Assembly (NCBI RefSeq): GCF_003043945.1
Contig: NZ_PYXG01000002.1
Location: 248,001 to 312,000 of the forward strand
Length of the DNA stretch: 64,000 nt
Origin: Prevotella sp. oral taxon 376
Lineage (GTDB): Bacteria; Bacteroidota; Bacteroidia; Bacteroidales; Bacteroidaceae
Direction of reading: 5' to 3'
The notes under the pieces were generated by a model, which saw only the letters and a list, made by a program, of their open reading frames with translations, ran no database searches and was not told the DNA's origin. This document shows positions 54,029-61,798 of the stretch, piece by piece. The position numbers and the translations under genes are program-made. How positions within the stretch are numbered: position 1 is the first letter of the stretch; every line of letters starts with the position of its first letter.

Positions 54029-54999
54029 CAGAAAAAGCTACAGAAAAACTGAATCATGCCCGCGAGTTTGCCATTCAGGCACTAAAGGAAGAATCTGACG
54101 CACTGCTCGGGCTTGTTCCCCAATTGGACCAGAACTTCGACCATGCAGTGAAAATGATGTTCGAATGCAAGGGAAAGATTATCGTAACCGGCGTAGGTAA
54201 AAGCGGTAATGTAGGCGCCAAGATAGCCGCAACGCTGGCATCTACAGGGACTCCCGCCTTTTTCATCAACCCCCTTGATGTCTATCATGGCGATCTGGGA
54301 GTGATGACCTCGGATGATGTAGTGCTTGCGCTCAGCAACTCTGGGCAGACCGATGAACTGCTTAGATTCATCCCAATGGTACTCCACATGAATGTGCCCA
54401 TCATTGCGATGACAGGAAATGAGAACTCATTACTGGCAAAATACTCAAATGCCCATATAAAAGTGTGGGTAAAGAAAGAGGCCTGCCCTCTGAATCTGGC
54501 TCCTACCAGTAGCACAACCGCAGCCCTGGCCATGGGAGACGCACTGGCTATTGCACTGATGAGAGTGAGAGATTTCAAACCGAAAGACTTCGCACAGTTT
54601 CATCCCGGTGGAGAGCTCGGAAAGCGATTGCTCACCACGGCAGAAGATGTCATGCGCAGCGACGAGCTCCCCATCATTCCAAAAGAAATGCATCTGGGAG
54701 AAGCCATCATCCATGTCAGCAAAGGTAAACTCGGACTTGGTGTTTCTCTGGAGAATGGTAAGGTTGTCGGGCTTATTACCGATGGCGATATCCGCCGGGC
54801 AATGGAGAAATGGCAGGCACATTTCTTTGACAGGACCGTGAGCGACATTATGACCACGGAGCCTAAGACTGTTTTGCCGAATACGAAGATTACAGATATA
54901 CAGCAAATTATGAACACGCACAAGATTCACACGGTGCTTGTAGTTGACGAAGATGGCTCTTTGTTAGGCGTTGTCGACCATTACAGCTGTATGATTTAA
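54025..54999 (+). CDS. kdsD: Arabinose-5-phosphate isomerase (KpsF/GutQ family)
   Basis: Makes arabinose-5-phosphate from ribulose-5-phosphate, the substrate of KdsA next to it. Seen: SIS domain (about 40-190) with TGVGKSGNVGAKIAATLASTG and LALSNSGQTDE, FHPGGELGKRL, then two CBS domains (about 205-324; MTTEPKTVLPNTKI in the second). 324 residues, normal. 4-bp overlap with kdsA, and 6 bp before the next gene. Confidence 0.96.
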   Translation: MTEKATEKLNHAREFAIQALKEESDALLGLVPQLDQNFDHAVKMMFECKGKIIVTGVGKSGNVGAKIAATLASTGTPAFFINPLDVYHGDLGVMTSDDVVLALSNSGQTDELLRFIPMVLHMNVPIIAMTGNENSLLAKYSNAHIKVWVKKEACPLNLAPTSSTTAALAMGDALAIALMRVRDFKPKDFAQFHPGGELGKRLLTTAEDVMRSDELPIIPKEMHLGEAIIHVSKGKLGLGVSLENGKVVGLITDGDIRRAMEKWQAHFFDRTVSDIMTTEPKTVLPNTKITDIQQIMNTHKIHTVLVVDEDGSLLGVVDHYSCMI

Positions 55000-55005
55000 A
55001 CGAAA

Positions 55006-56277
55006 ATGGAATTTCTAAGAAGTATATTGATAAGCTCATTAATATTAATGGGCATACAGGTGGATGCACAGACTTCAGACTCTATCATTGTGAACCAACT
55101 TCGCGAGAAAGGGGTGAAATTCTCACACAACAACTCTGTGGTGCTGCTGATGAACGGACAGCAAAAGTTTGACGACTTGTTCAAAGCCATAGACCATGCC
55201 AAGAGCTCTATCCATTTGGAATACTTTAACTTCCGCAATGACTCGATAGCACGACTTCTCTTTCAACACCTTGAAGAAAAAGCAAAAGAAGGCGTGGAGG
55301 TCCGTGCATTGTTCGATGCATTCGGAAACGCGTCGAACAATCGTCCTCTAAAGAAATATCATCTGGATTCTATCAGGTCAAAAGGTATCGAGATATATAA
55401 GTATGACCCCATTAGATTCCCATGGATTAACCATGTGTTCACTCGCGATCACCGCAAGATTGTGATCATAGACGGGAAGATTGCCTATACCGGCGGCATG
55501 AATGTTGCCGATTATTATATTAAGGGGACTCAACAAGTAGGTGCCTGGCACGATATGCATTGCCGCATTGACGGCGCCGAAGTAAACACATTGCAAGCTA
55601 TCTTCCTTAAAGTGTGGAACAAGGTTTCAAAGCAGAATGTGTATGGATCAAAATACTATCGGGGACTCTATGACAACAAAGACTATAGCGAGGGACTGAA
55701 GGCTGATACCACCTGTTCTAAAGGAAACAAAATGGTGGGCATCATTAATCGGGAGCCTCGAACCACTAATGAAATCATTAGGACTTTCTATGTCAATGCC
55801 ATCAATGATGCCCGGGACAGCATAAAACTTATCAACCCCTACTTCACCCTTAACCACTCCATCAAGAAGGCTCTGCGGAAAGCCGTCAAGAGGGGGGTGA
55901 AGGTGGAGATTCTGATTTCTACGAAAAGCGATATTCCGCTCACTCCCGACTGTGGATTCTACAATGCCCACAAACTAATGAAAAAAGGGTGTACGATATG
56001 GATGTATACTTCTGGATTTCACCACACCAAAATTATCTTGGTAGACGGGAAGTTCTGCACGGTGGGAAGTGCCAACCTTAATGCACGAAGTCTGAGTTGG
56101 GATATGGAAGCAAATGCGGTCATCGTTGATCTCCATACAACCAAAGAACTTGACGATCTGTTTGAAAAGAACAAAAAAGACAGCTTCTTATTGACAGAAG
56201 CCTCATGGAATGAATGGCGCACGCCGTGGCAAAGGTTCAGAGGATGGTTTGCCCACCTTCTGGCCCCGTTCCTCTAA
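55006..56277 (+). CDS. Cardiolipin synthase-like phospholipase D protein
   Basis: Phospholipase D superfamily enzyme that likely makes cardiolipin from phosphatidylglycerol. Seen: two HKD motifs, H149-K151-D156 (DHRKIVIID) and H340-K342-D347 (HHTKIILVD). The N-terminus is a signal-like segment ending VDAQ rather than the two membrane helices of E. coli ClsA. 423 residues. It closes the MscS-kdsA-kdsD operon. The substrate is inferred from family. Confidence 0.9.
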   Translation: MEFLRSILISSLILMGIQVDAQTSDSIIVNQLREKGVKFSHNNSVVLLMNGQQKFDDLFKAIDHAKSSIHLEYFNFRNDSIARLLFQHLEEKAKEGVEVRALFDAFGNASNNRPLKKYHLDSIRSKGIEIYKYDPIRFPWINHVFTRDHRKIVIIDGKIAYTGGMNVADYYIKGTQQVGAWHDMHCRIDGAEVNTLQAIFLKVWNKVSKQNVYGSKYYRGLYDNKDYSEGLKADTTCSKGNKMVGIINREPRTTNEIIRTFYVNAINDARDSIKLINPYFTLNHSIKKALRKAVKRGVKVEILISTKSDIPLTPDCGFYNAHKLMKKGCTIWMYTSGFHHTKIILVDGKFCTVGSANLNARSLSWDMEANAVIVDLHTTKELDDLFEKNKKDSFLLTEASWNEWRTPWQRFRGWFAHLLAPFL

Positions 56278-56396
56278 TTGAATCTGCCACAGATATAAAA
56301 TTAAGGTTTCCCAGACAGGAGAAATTTGTTACCCCTCATTAAAGATTGTGTTATTAGCATTCGAAAGGTTACTCTCATATCACCTTACAAAAACTG

Positions 56397-57353
56397 TTAT
56401 AGCTTCACGGATGATATATCTACAAGATCGTTCACAATTGCATAGATCGTAAGGCCAGCCGGAGAATGAATCTGCAATTTACGGGCAATATTCCTACGAT
56501 GGGTAATCACCGTATTAATAGAGATACAGAGATGTTCTGCTATCTCTTTATTGGTCATTCCCTGCACAAGGCTCACAATGACATCTTTCTCGCGTTCACT
56601 GAGACTTTCAGGATTTTCAGCATTCTTATTAAGCATGCAGGAAATCCTAAAGCTTACATCCGTCTGCTTCACCCGACTTTCCAGACGACGGATCACCGGA
56701 ATAAAGATATCATCCTCTACCGATGCATGTTGAGCCAGCCATTCCTCGCAATTATATATGTTGTATAAAGCCGCAGACAGTTGATTATTGTGCAAGCCAT
56801 CAGAAGGCAGATATTTGATAATGATATTCTTGAGTTCTTTTAACTTCTGGTCAATCTGCCCGTGATGCTTAGAGAAGGTCTCAATGTCATAATTATCGGC
56901 TGGCTGATTTTTCAGCAAAGTCTCTACATATGGAAAGACAGTCTTCTCCTCATATTTCATATGGCTTTTGATGGTATGTGCATACTCATCATAGAGTCTC
57001 ATTATCAGTCGTGCAAGATTATCATTCTCATCTAAAGCCTCTTCAAGCTCCTTGCGAATGTAAGGTAACTCAAAGTCTAGAAAATATTCATGCGAAGCCT
57101 TTAAATAATGCAGTAATGTGGGTATCGATAGACGGTCAGCATCATCATAGTCTCGATAACCGTTTATAGTAAAGTTTACGACGGTCAGGAATGTATAGGT
57201 ATCTACATGTTCCGTCTCGCAGACTTCCCGAACAGTCTTATCGCCAAAGCCTAAACTAATGCCGAATGCACCAAGGCTCTGAAGGATGTTGTAATTATCA
57301 CGGATGATAGAAATCATCTTATCATCTGCTTCATACATTTTTTGATTTCTCAT
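56397..57353 (-). CDS. Hemerythrin-domain regulator with LuxR-type HTH
   Basis: Predicted sensor-regulator of 318 residues. Seen: N-terminal RIC/ScdA-like stretch (about 13-64, without its CC motif); four-helix hemerythrin domain (about 75-225) with likely di-iron ligands H82 or H88, H131, E135, H163 or H164, H209 and E213 (HASVED); LuxR-type helix-turn-helix about 250-300 (LSEREKDVIVSLV, NKEIAEHL, TVITHRRNI). It may sense O2, NO or iron redox state through the di-iron site. ATG 57353 is chosen; an upstream TTG at 57359 is weak. Confidence 0.9.
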   Translation of the reverse strand: MRNQKMYEADDKMISIIRDNYNILQSLGAFGISLGFGDKTVREVCETEHVDTYTFLTVVNFTINGYRDYDDADRLSIPTLLHYLKASHEYFLDFELPYIRKELEEALDENDNLARLIMRLYDEYAHTIKSHMKYEEKTVFPYVETLLKNQPADNYDIETFSKHHGQIDQKLKELKNIIIKYLPSDGLHNNQLSAALYNIYNCEEWLAQHASVEDDIFIPVIRRLESRVKQTDVSFRISCMLNKNAENPESLSEREKDVIVSLVQGMTNKEIAEHLCISINTVITHRRNIARKLQIHSPAGLTIYAIVNDLVDISSVKL

Positions 57354-57375
57354 CGCCAAACTTTTTATACGAGTG

Positions 57376-57406
57376 CAAAGTAAGTGATTTTTTCTGAAAT
57401 ATGCAA
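57376..57406 (-). promoter_or_regulatory. Promoter of the hemerythrin-LuxR gene
   Basis: TTG (57404-57406), 20 bp, TTACTTTG (57376-57383; one departure from TAnnTTTG). Confidence 0.55.
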
Positions 57407-57424
57407 CATTTTAGCATAAGGAAT

Positions 57425-57461
57425 CATGATACAAGCATGATAAATACCTAAAAACCATGAT
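57425..57461. promoter_or_regulatory. CATGAT boxes between divergent promoters
   Basis: CATGAT occurs at 57425, 57436 and 57456, the first two exactly 11 bp apart, the third 20 bp on. They lie between the regulator's -33 site and the ncRNA's -33 site (57485). They may be binding sites for the regulator itself. Confidence 0.4.
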
Positions 57462-57484
57462 TTAAAATTACCAACTATTAAGTA

Positions 57485-57515
57485 TTGCAGAGTTGGAAAA
57501 ATGATCATATCTTTG
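57485..57515 (+). promoter_or_regulatory. Promoter of the candidate structured ncRNA
   Basis: TTG (57485-57487), 20 bp, TATCTTTG (57508-57515). Exact consensus with no protein gene downstream on this strand for 3.4 kb. Confidence 0.7.
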
Positions 57516-57520
57516 CAATG

Positions 57521-57715
57521 AGAAAATATTAATGAAGAAATCTAGAACAAATAAAGTGCAGTGATGGTTACCAATTATGATTTCCCTGATGTCTGATTTG
57601 ATACAATTTGTGTAACTCATTTTTCATCAGGCGGAACAAATCCGCAACTAGAAACCTGCACTTTATCTTTACATACAGGAGCACATCCGTCTGGATGTGC
57701 TCCTGTATTATATTT
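57521..57715 (+). ncRNA. Candidate structured non-coding RNA, about 190 nt
   Basis: It has a consensus promoter upstream and a 16-bp perfect terminator hairpin at the end. In between, ATAAAGTGCAG (57551-57561) pairs exactly with CTGCACTTTAT (57656-57666), closing about 94 nt that contain CCTGATG/CATCAGG (57585-57591, 57625-57631) and GCGGA-ACAAA-TCCGC (57631-57645). No credible protein frame. Size and closing stem recall 6S-like RNAs, but the match is not shown. Divergent from the hemerythrin-LuxR gene, convergent with rny. Confidence 0.6.
57673..57715 (+). terminator. Hairpin terminator of the candidate ncRNA
   Basis: Arms 57673-57688 and 57693-57708 are perfectly complementary (16 bp, GTCT loop), followed by TATATTTT. 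It may also stop leftward transcription from rny. Confidence 0.75.
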
Positions 57716-57731
57716 TGGTAATAAACCAATA

Positions 57732-59267
57732 CTATTTGGCGTATGCTACCGAACGTGTCTCCCGGATAACGGTAATCTTCACTTGCCCCGGATAGGTCAT
57801 CTCATTCTGAATCTTTGTAGCAATTTCATCAGAAAGCTTTATACTCTCCTCATCATTCATCTTATCAGCCCCCACGATAACACGAAGTTCACGACCAGCT
57901 TGAATAGCATAGGTCTTAGTTACTCCGGGATAACTCATCGCAATGGCTTCAAGGTCGTTCAGGCGCTTAATATAGGCTTCTACTACTTCTCGACGGGCAC
58001 CGGGACGAGCACCAGAAATAGCATCGCAAACCTGAACTATCGGCGCAAGCAATGTCTGCATTTCAACCTCATCATGGTGGGCACCAATGGCATTACAAAT
58101 GTCTGGCTTCTCCTTATATTTCTCTGCAATCTTAGCTCCGTAAAGTGCATGCGGCAATTCACTCTCTTCGTCAGGCACCTTGCCGATATCGTGAAGCAGA
58201 CCTGCACGCTTTGCTTTTTTAGGATTCAGGCCCAATTCCGAAGCCATGATGGCACAAAGGTTAGCTGTCTCACGAGCATGTTGCAACAAATTCTGTCCAT
58301 AGGAAGAACGATATTTCATCTTTCCGACAATTCGAATCAATTCTGGATGCAGACCATGTATACCAAGGTCGATTGTTGTACGCTTACCCGTTTCAATAAT
58401 TTCATTGTCAAGCTGTTTCTTTACCTTTGCGACGACCTCTTCTATACGAGCAGGATGAATTCTTCCATCAGCAACCAACTGATGAAGGGCTAATCGGCAA
58501 ACCTCCCGCCGGACAGGATCGAAGGCTGAGATGACAATTGCCTCCGGAGTATCATCGACGACTATCTCAACGCCTGTTGCAGCCTCAAGGGCACGAATAT
58601 TACGCCCTTCTCTACCTATGATGCGCCCCTTGATTTCATCATTATCAATATGGAATACGCTTACTGAGTTCTCTATTGCGGTCTCTGTCGCAACGCGCTG
58701 AATGGTCTGAATAACAATCTTCTTTGCCTGACGATTTGCATCAAGCTTTGCATCTGCAATAATCTCATTGACATAGCTTGCAGCATCCAACTTAGCCTGA
58801 TCCTTCAAGCTCTCTACCAACCGCGACTTTGCCTCTTCTGCACTAAGCCCAGAGAGCTCCTCAAGTTTCATACGCTCCTGCTCCTGCATTTTCTCAAGAT
58901 CAACTTGCTTTGCTTGGAGGTGTTTCTTCTCATTATCGACACGCTGTTGTTGCTGATCAATCTCCATCTTTTTACGACCGAGTTCTTCCTGCCGTTGATT
59001 CAAAGAAATCTCACGTTGCTTCAGGCGGTTTTCATTCTGCTGAATTCTCTGGTTACGCTGCTGGACTTCTTTTTCCAACTCGCTTTTCTTATTTAAGAAT
59101 TTCTCCTTGACCTCGAGAAGCTTTTTTTCTTTTATCACATCTGCCTCTTTGTTAGCGGCTTCAACTATACTCCTATATTTTCCTTTAATCACATAACGGA
59201 AAATCAGATACCCTGCAGCAAGACCTATTACCAAAGCAATAGCTGCGACGATTAATATTGTTGTCAT
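57732..59267 (-). CDS. rny: Ribonuclease Y
   Basis: Membrane-anchored endoribonuclease that starts mRNA decay. Seen: N-terminal membrane helix (about 3-24), long coiled coil rich in E, K, Q and R (about 25-150), KH RNA-binding domain (about 200-265, with [15 protein letters not shown]), and HD domain with [12 protein letters not shown] around 355-365. 511 residues, normal. It is the last gene of the coiled-coil/zapA/rny operon, 38 bp after zapA. Confidence 0.97.
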   Translation of the reverse strand: MTTILIVAAIALVIGLAAGYLIFRYVIKGKYRSIVEAANKEADVIKEKKLLEVKEKFLNKKSELEKEVQQRNQRIQQNENRLKQREISLNQRQEELGRKKMEIDQQQQRVDNEKKHLQAKQVDLEKMQEQERMKLEELSGLSAEEAKSRLVESLKDQAKLDAASYVNEIIADAKLDANRQAKKIVIQTIQRVATETAIENSVSVFHIDNDEIKGRIIGREGRNIRALEAATGVEIVVDDTPEAIVISAFDPVRREVCRLALHQLVADGRIHPARIEEVVAKVKKQLDNEIIETGKRTTIDLGIHGLHPELIRIVGKMKYRSSYGQNLLQHARETANLCAIMASELGLNPKKAKRAGLLHDIGKVPDEESELPHALYGAKIAEKYKEKPDICNAIGAHHDEVEMQTLLAPIVQVCDAISGARPGARREVVEAYIKRLNDLEAIAMSYPGVTKTYAIQAGRELRVIVGADKMNDEESIKLSDEIATKIQNEMTYPGQVKITVIRETRSVAYAK

Positions 59268-59305
59268 TTATTTTAGTTATTAATAATATTCTCTTTCCTC
59301 ACCCC

Positions 59306-59605
59306 TCATTTCAGAGCTTCTTCTATTTCCAAAGTCAACTTTCCGAGAATATCATTAAAAGGCATAGCATCATGACGCATGGATTCCTTCTCGTATCTAA
59401 GCGCAATATCTATAAGTGCCATGTACAGAATTTCCTTATCACTCTTTTTTCCTTTGAATACTGCACTATAAGAATTAACGATATCTGTTATAAGCTTAGC
59501 ACACTTACGATAAAACTCCTCGTCTTCACGAGGAACCGTCACCGGCATGTCGGTGTCGTATACATGCAATCTTATATGTAATCTTTCTCCGTTGGCCTCA
59601 CTCAT
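59306..59605 (-). CDS. zapA: Cell division protein ZapA
   Basis: Small protein that bundles FtsZ filaments at the division site. Seen: 99 residues, an N-terminal beta segment (LHIRLHVYDTDMPVTVPREDEEFYRKCAKLI) matching the ZapA head and a C-terminal helix (about 60-99) for dimerisation. It follows the coiled-coil gene by 9 bp. Confidence 0.85.
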   Translation of the reverse strand: MSEANGERLHIRLHVYDTDMPVTVPREDEEFYRKCAKLITDIVNSYSAVFKGKKSDKEILYMALIDIALRYEKESMRHDAMPFNDILGKLTLEIEEALK

Positions 59606-59614
59606 CGCTCTGAT

Positions 59615-59908
59615 TTACTTTTCACTGAGCAGTGTGATACATTTGTTTACTTCTCTAATAAGCTTCGCAATTCTTTTCTGGGCTCCTTCGAGATCCCCGT
59701 CCGAGACTTCAATCATGCGAGCCATTTTCAAACTGTCATAATCATGGTGAGCTTGAGTCAACTTCCCTTGCAAGGTGTTCAGCTGGGCATCGCGTTCTTC
59801 CAACTCTGCATAGAGACTTTCCCTCTCTTTTTTCATTTCTTGAAAGCGAAGAATCATCTGCCTCATACGAGTCGTAAACAACGCTAATGTTTTCTCGTTC
59901 TCATCCAT
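59615..59908 (-). CDS. Small coiled-coil protein, perhaps a division factor
   Basis: 97 residues, nearly all predicted coiled coil (heptads of L, M and I across about 5-70, EMKKERESLYAELEERDAQL). It resembles ZapB-type or FtsB-like division coiled coils, but without family-defining residues. Encoded directly before zapA with 9 bp between them, and with its own promoter, so a role at the division site is inferred from place. Conserved neighbourhood in Bacteroidetes is expected but not checked. Confidence 0.75.
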   Translation of the reverse strand: MDENEKTLALFTTRMRQMILRFQEMKKERESLYAELEERDAQLNTLQGKLTQAHHDYDSLKMARMIEVSDGDLEGAQKRIAKLIREVNKCITLLSEK

Positions 59909-59927
59909 AGATTCGACTATTTGGATA

Positions 59928-59958
59928 CAAATTTAATTTAAAAAACTGACAATTCCAA
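59928..59958 (-). promoter_or_regulatory. Promoter of the coiled-coil/zapA/rny operon
   Basis: TTG (59956-59958, within TTTTG), 20 bp, TAAATTTG (59928-59935); leader about 12-15 nt. Confidence 0.65.
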
Positions 59959-59962
59959 AATA

Positions 59963-60604
59963 TTATGCAAAATTTTTATTTTTCCTACTGTCGTCTGCTG
60001 GCTTAGATTCTTTCTTTGCAAGCATCACAACTTGATAGACAAAATCAGTAATCCATTTTCGTGAGAATCCAAGCTTTCTATCATACTGACGAACGGACGC
60101 AACAGCTTTCAAAACACCAGCGTCCTTAAAATCATTCTTGTCAAAAAGATCGTTTACAGTTTTCTCTGTCATTACATAGATCGACTTTTTAAAGAAAGAC
60201 GGTACACGAAGCTTGAATTTCATTAAGTTTCCAACCAACATCATTAAATCTTGTGAAAAGCCTTGAAATTGCACGAGATAAACCTGAACATCTTGAATCT
60301 TATGACAATTTTTTCGAATACTTAAATCTATTTCTTTGAAGAATTCCTCGTTTGTGTTGTACATATTCTTCAATATTTTTTTAACCTGCGACTTTTCGCC
60401 TACTCCCAACTTATTATTGACGGTTGGAACATGGAGCGTTGACTTAAACATTCTTAGGTCTGGAAGCATTGATAAGTTCGTTATTCCCAAGTTACTTGCT
60501 AATGCTGCTTGAAAATAAACTCTAACAAGCATCATATAGTCTTCCATTCCTCCAACTTTGTCTTTTTTGGAAGTTTTCCCGAAGATCTTTGAAAATATTC
60601 CCAT
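59963..60604 (-). CDS. Conserved-looking hypothetical protein
   Basis: 213 residues; family not recognised. Seen: a basic amphipathic N-terminus (MGIFSKIFGKTSKKDKV), then an all-helical protein with many aromatic, Met and Leu residues, and a charged C-terminal tail (KKESKPADDSRKNKN). No signal peptide, membrane helix or catalytic motif. The FSKIFGK start could bind a membrane. Its own consensus promoter precedes it, and the division/RNase operon promoter begins within 40 bp of its stop. Confidence 0.8.
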   Translation of the reverse strand: MGIFSKIFGKTSKKDKVGGMEDYMMLVRVYFQAALASNLGITNLSMLPDLRMFKSTLHVPTVNNKLGVGEKSQVKKILKNMYNTNEEFFKEIDLSIRKNCHKIQDVQVYLVQFQGFSQDLMMLVGNLMKFKLRVPSFFKKSIYVMTEKTVNDLFDKNDFKDAGVLKAVASVRQYDRKLGFSRKWITDFVYQVVMLAKKESKPADDSRKNKNFA

Positions 60605-60660
60605 GATGTTTTATAATGTTTTTTATATTTATTTTTTACTTCCATTGTGGAAGTCTGCTA

Positions 60661-60690
60661 CAAAATTACAACAAACCCATGATATTTCAA
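60661..60690 (-). promoter_or_regulatory. Promoter of the 213-residue hypothetical gene
   Basis: TTG (60688-60690), 19 bp, TAATTTTG (60661-60668); leader about 50 nt. Confidence 0.6.
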
Positions 60691-60843
60691 AATAATTTAT
60701 GCATTAATTTCCTTGCCCCCATCGTGGTCTTTGATGTGCGCAAGCCCCACCATTTATGCATCGTAGATAAATTTTTCTGACTTTATTTGAAATAAACATA
60801 AAAAAATCTCCGGGTTATTTATCCAAATATCATTATTTTATTG

Positions 60844-60851
60844 TAACTTTG
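60844..60851 (+). promoter_or_regulatory. -7 element of rfbA
   Basis: TAACTTTG, 50 bp before the rfbA ATG. No -33 element found at the right spacing. Likely drives rfbA and the downstream wzc-like gene. Confidence 0.45.
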
Positions 60852-60901
60852 CACATTATTAAAAATGACATTTCATTTTTCACTTAAAAGATGAAAACGA
60901 T

Positions 60902-61780
60902 ATGAAAGGTATTGTACTTGCCGGTGGTTCAGGGACTCGTCTCTATCCTATAACAAAAGGAATTAGCAAGCAACTCATTCCAATATATGACAAACCCATG
61001 ATCTACTATCCTGTTTCAGCATTAATGTTGGCAGGCATCCGTAATATCCTTATCATTTCCACCCCATTTGATCTTCCTGGGTTTAAAAGACTCCTTGGTA
61101 ATGGCCATGACCTAGGGATTAATTTTGAATATGCAGAGCAACCAAGCCCAGATGGCCTTGCGCAAGCATTCATCATCGGAGAAGAATTTGTCGGTAACGA
61201 CAGTGTCTGTCTGGTGTTAGGTGATAATATTTTCTATGGTGCAGGGTTCACTGGCCTATTGGAGCAAAGCGTCATCAATGCAGAGCGGAATCATAAAGCT
61301 ACCGTATTTGGCTATTATGTAAATGACCCTGAACGCTATGGTGTTGCGGAATTCGATGCAGAAGGCAATTGCCTAAGCATAGAAGAAAAGCCTGAACATC
61401 CCAAGAGCAATTATGCTGTGGTGGGACTCTACTTTTATCCCAACAGTGTCATTGAAATTGCCAAGAACATAAAGCCAAGCGACCGTGGAGAATTGGAGAT
61501 TACGACCATCAATCAGGAATATCTGAAACGCAATCAACTGAAGCTCCAGACTCTCCAGCGCGGCTTCGCATGGCTAGATACTGGTACACATGACAGTCTC
61601 TTCGAAGCCAGTACCTTTATTGAAGTCATGGAAAAACGACAAGGCCTAAAAGTTGCCTGCCTTGAAGAAATTGCATATAAGAAAGGCTGGATAAACTCTG
61701 ACCAACTTCGTGAAATCGCAAAACCCATGTTGAAAAATGAATATGGAAAATATCTCATACACTTGATAGAAGAAAAATAA
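60902..61780 (+). CDS. rfbA: Glucose-1-phosphate thymidylyltransferase
   Basis: First step to dTDP-rhamnose and related sugars: glucose-1-P + dTTP to dTDP-glucose. Seen: [20 protein letters not shown] at 5-24 with the nucleotide loop, [19 protein letters not shown], and the [19 protein letters not shown] region. 292 residues, normal. Located 18 bp before a polysaccharide chain-length gene. The other dTDP-rhamnose genes (rfbB, C, D) are not in the window and may lie beyond it. Confidence 0.96.
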   Translation: MKGIVLAGGSGTRLYPITKGISKQLIPIYDKPMIYYPVSALMLAGIRNILIISTPFDLPGFKRLLGNGHDLGINFEYAEQPSPDGLAQAFIIGEEFVGNDSVCLVLGDNIFYGAGFTGLLEQSVINAERNHKATVFGYYVNDPERYGVAEFDAEGNCLSIEEKPEHPKSNYAVVGLYFYPNSVIEIAKNIKPSDRGELEITTINQEYLKRNQLKLQTLQRGFAWLDTGTHDSLFEASTFIEVMEKRQGLKVACLEEIAYKKGWINSDQLREIAKPMLKNEYGKYLIHLIEEK

Positions 61781-61798
61781 ATAAAATATAAATAAATA

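Noticed and set aside
60661..60760. tRNA-like stretch with CCCC and CACCA
   Set aside because: No cloverleaf arms or T-loop motif could be drawn; the bases are better explained by the promoters there.
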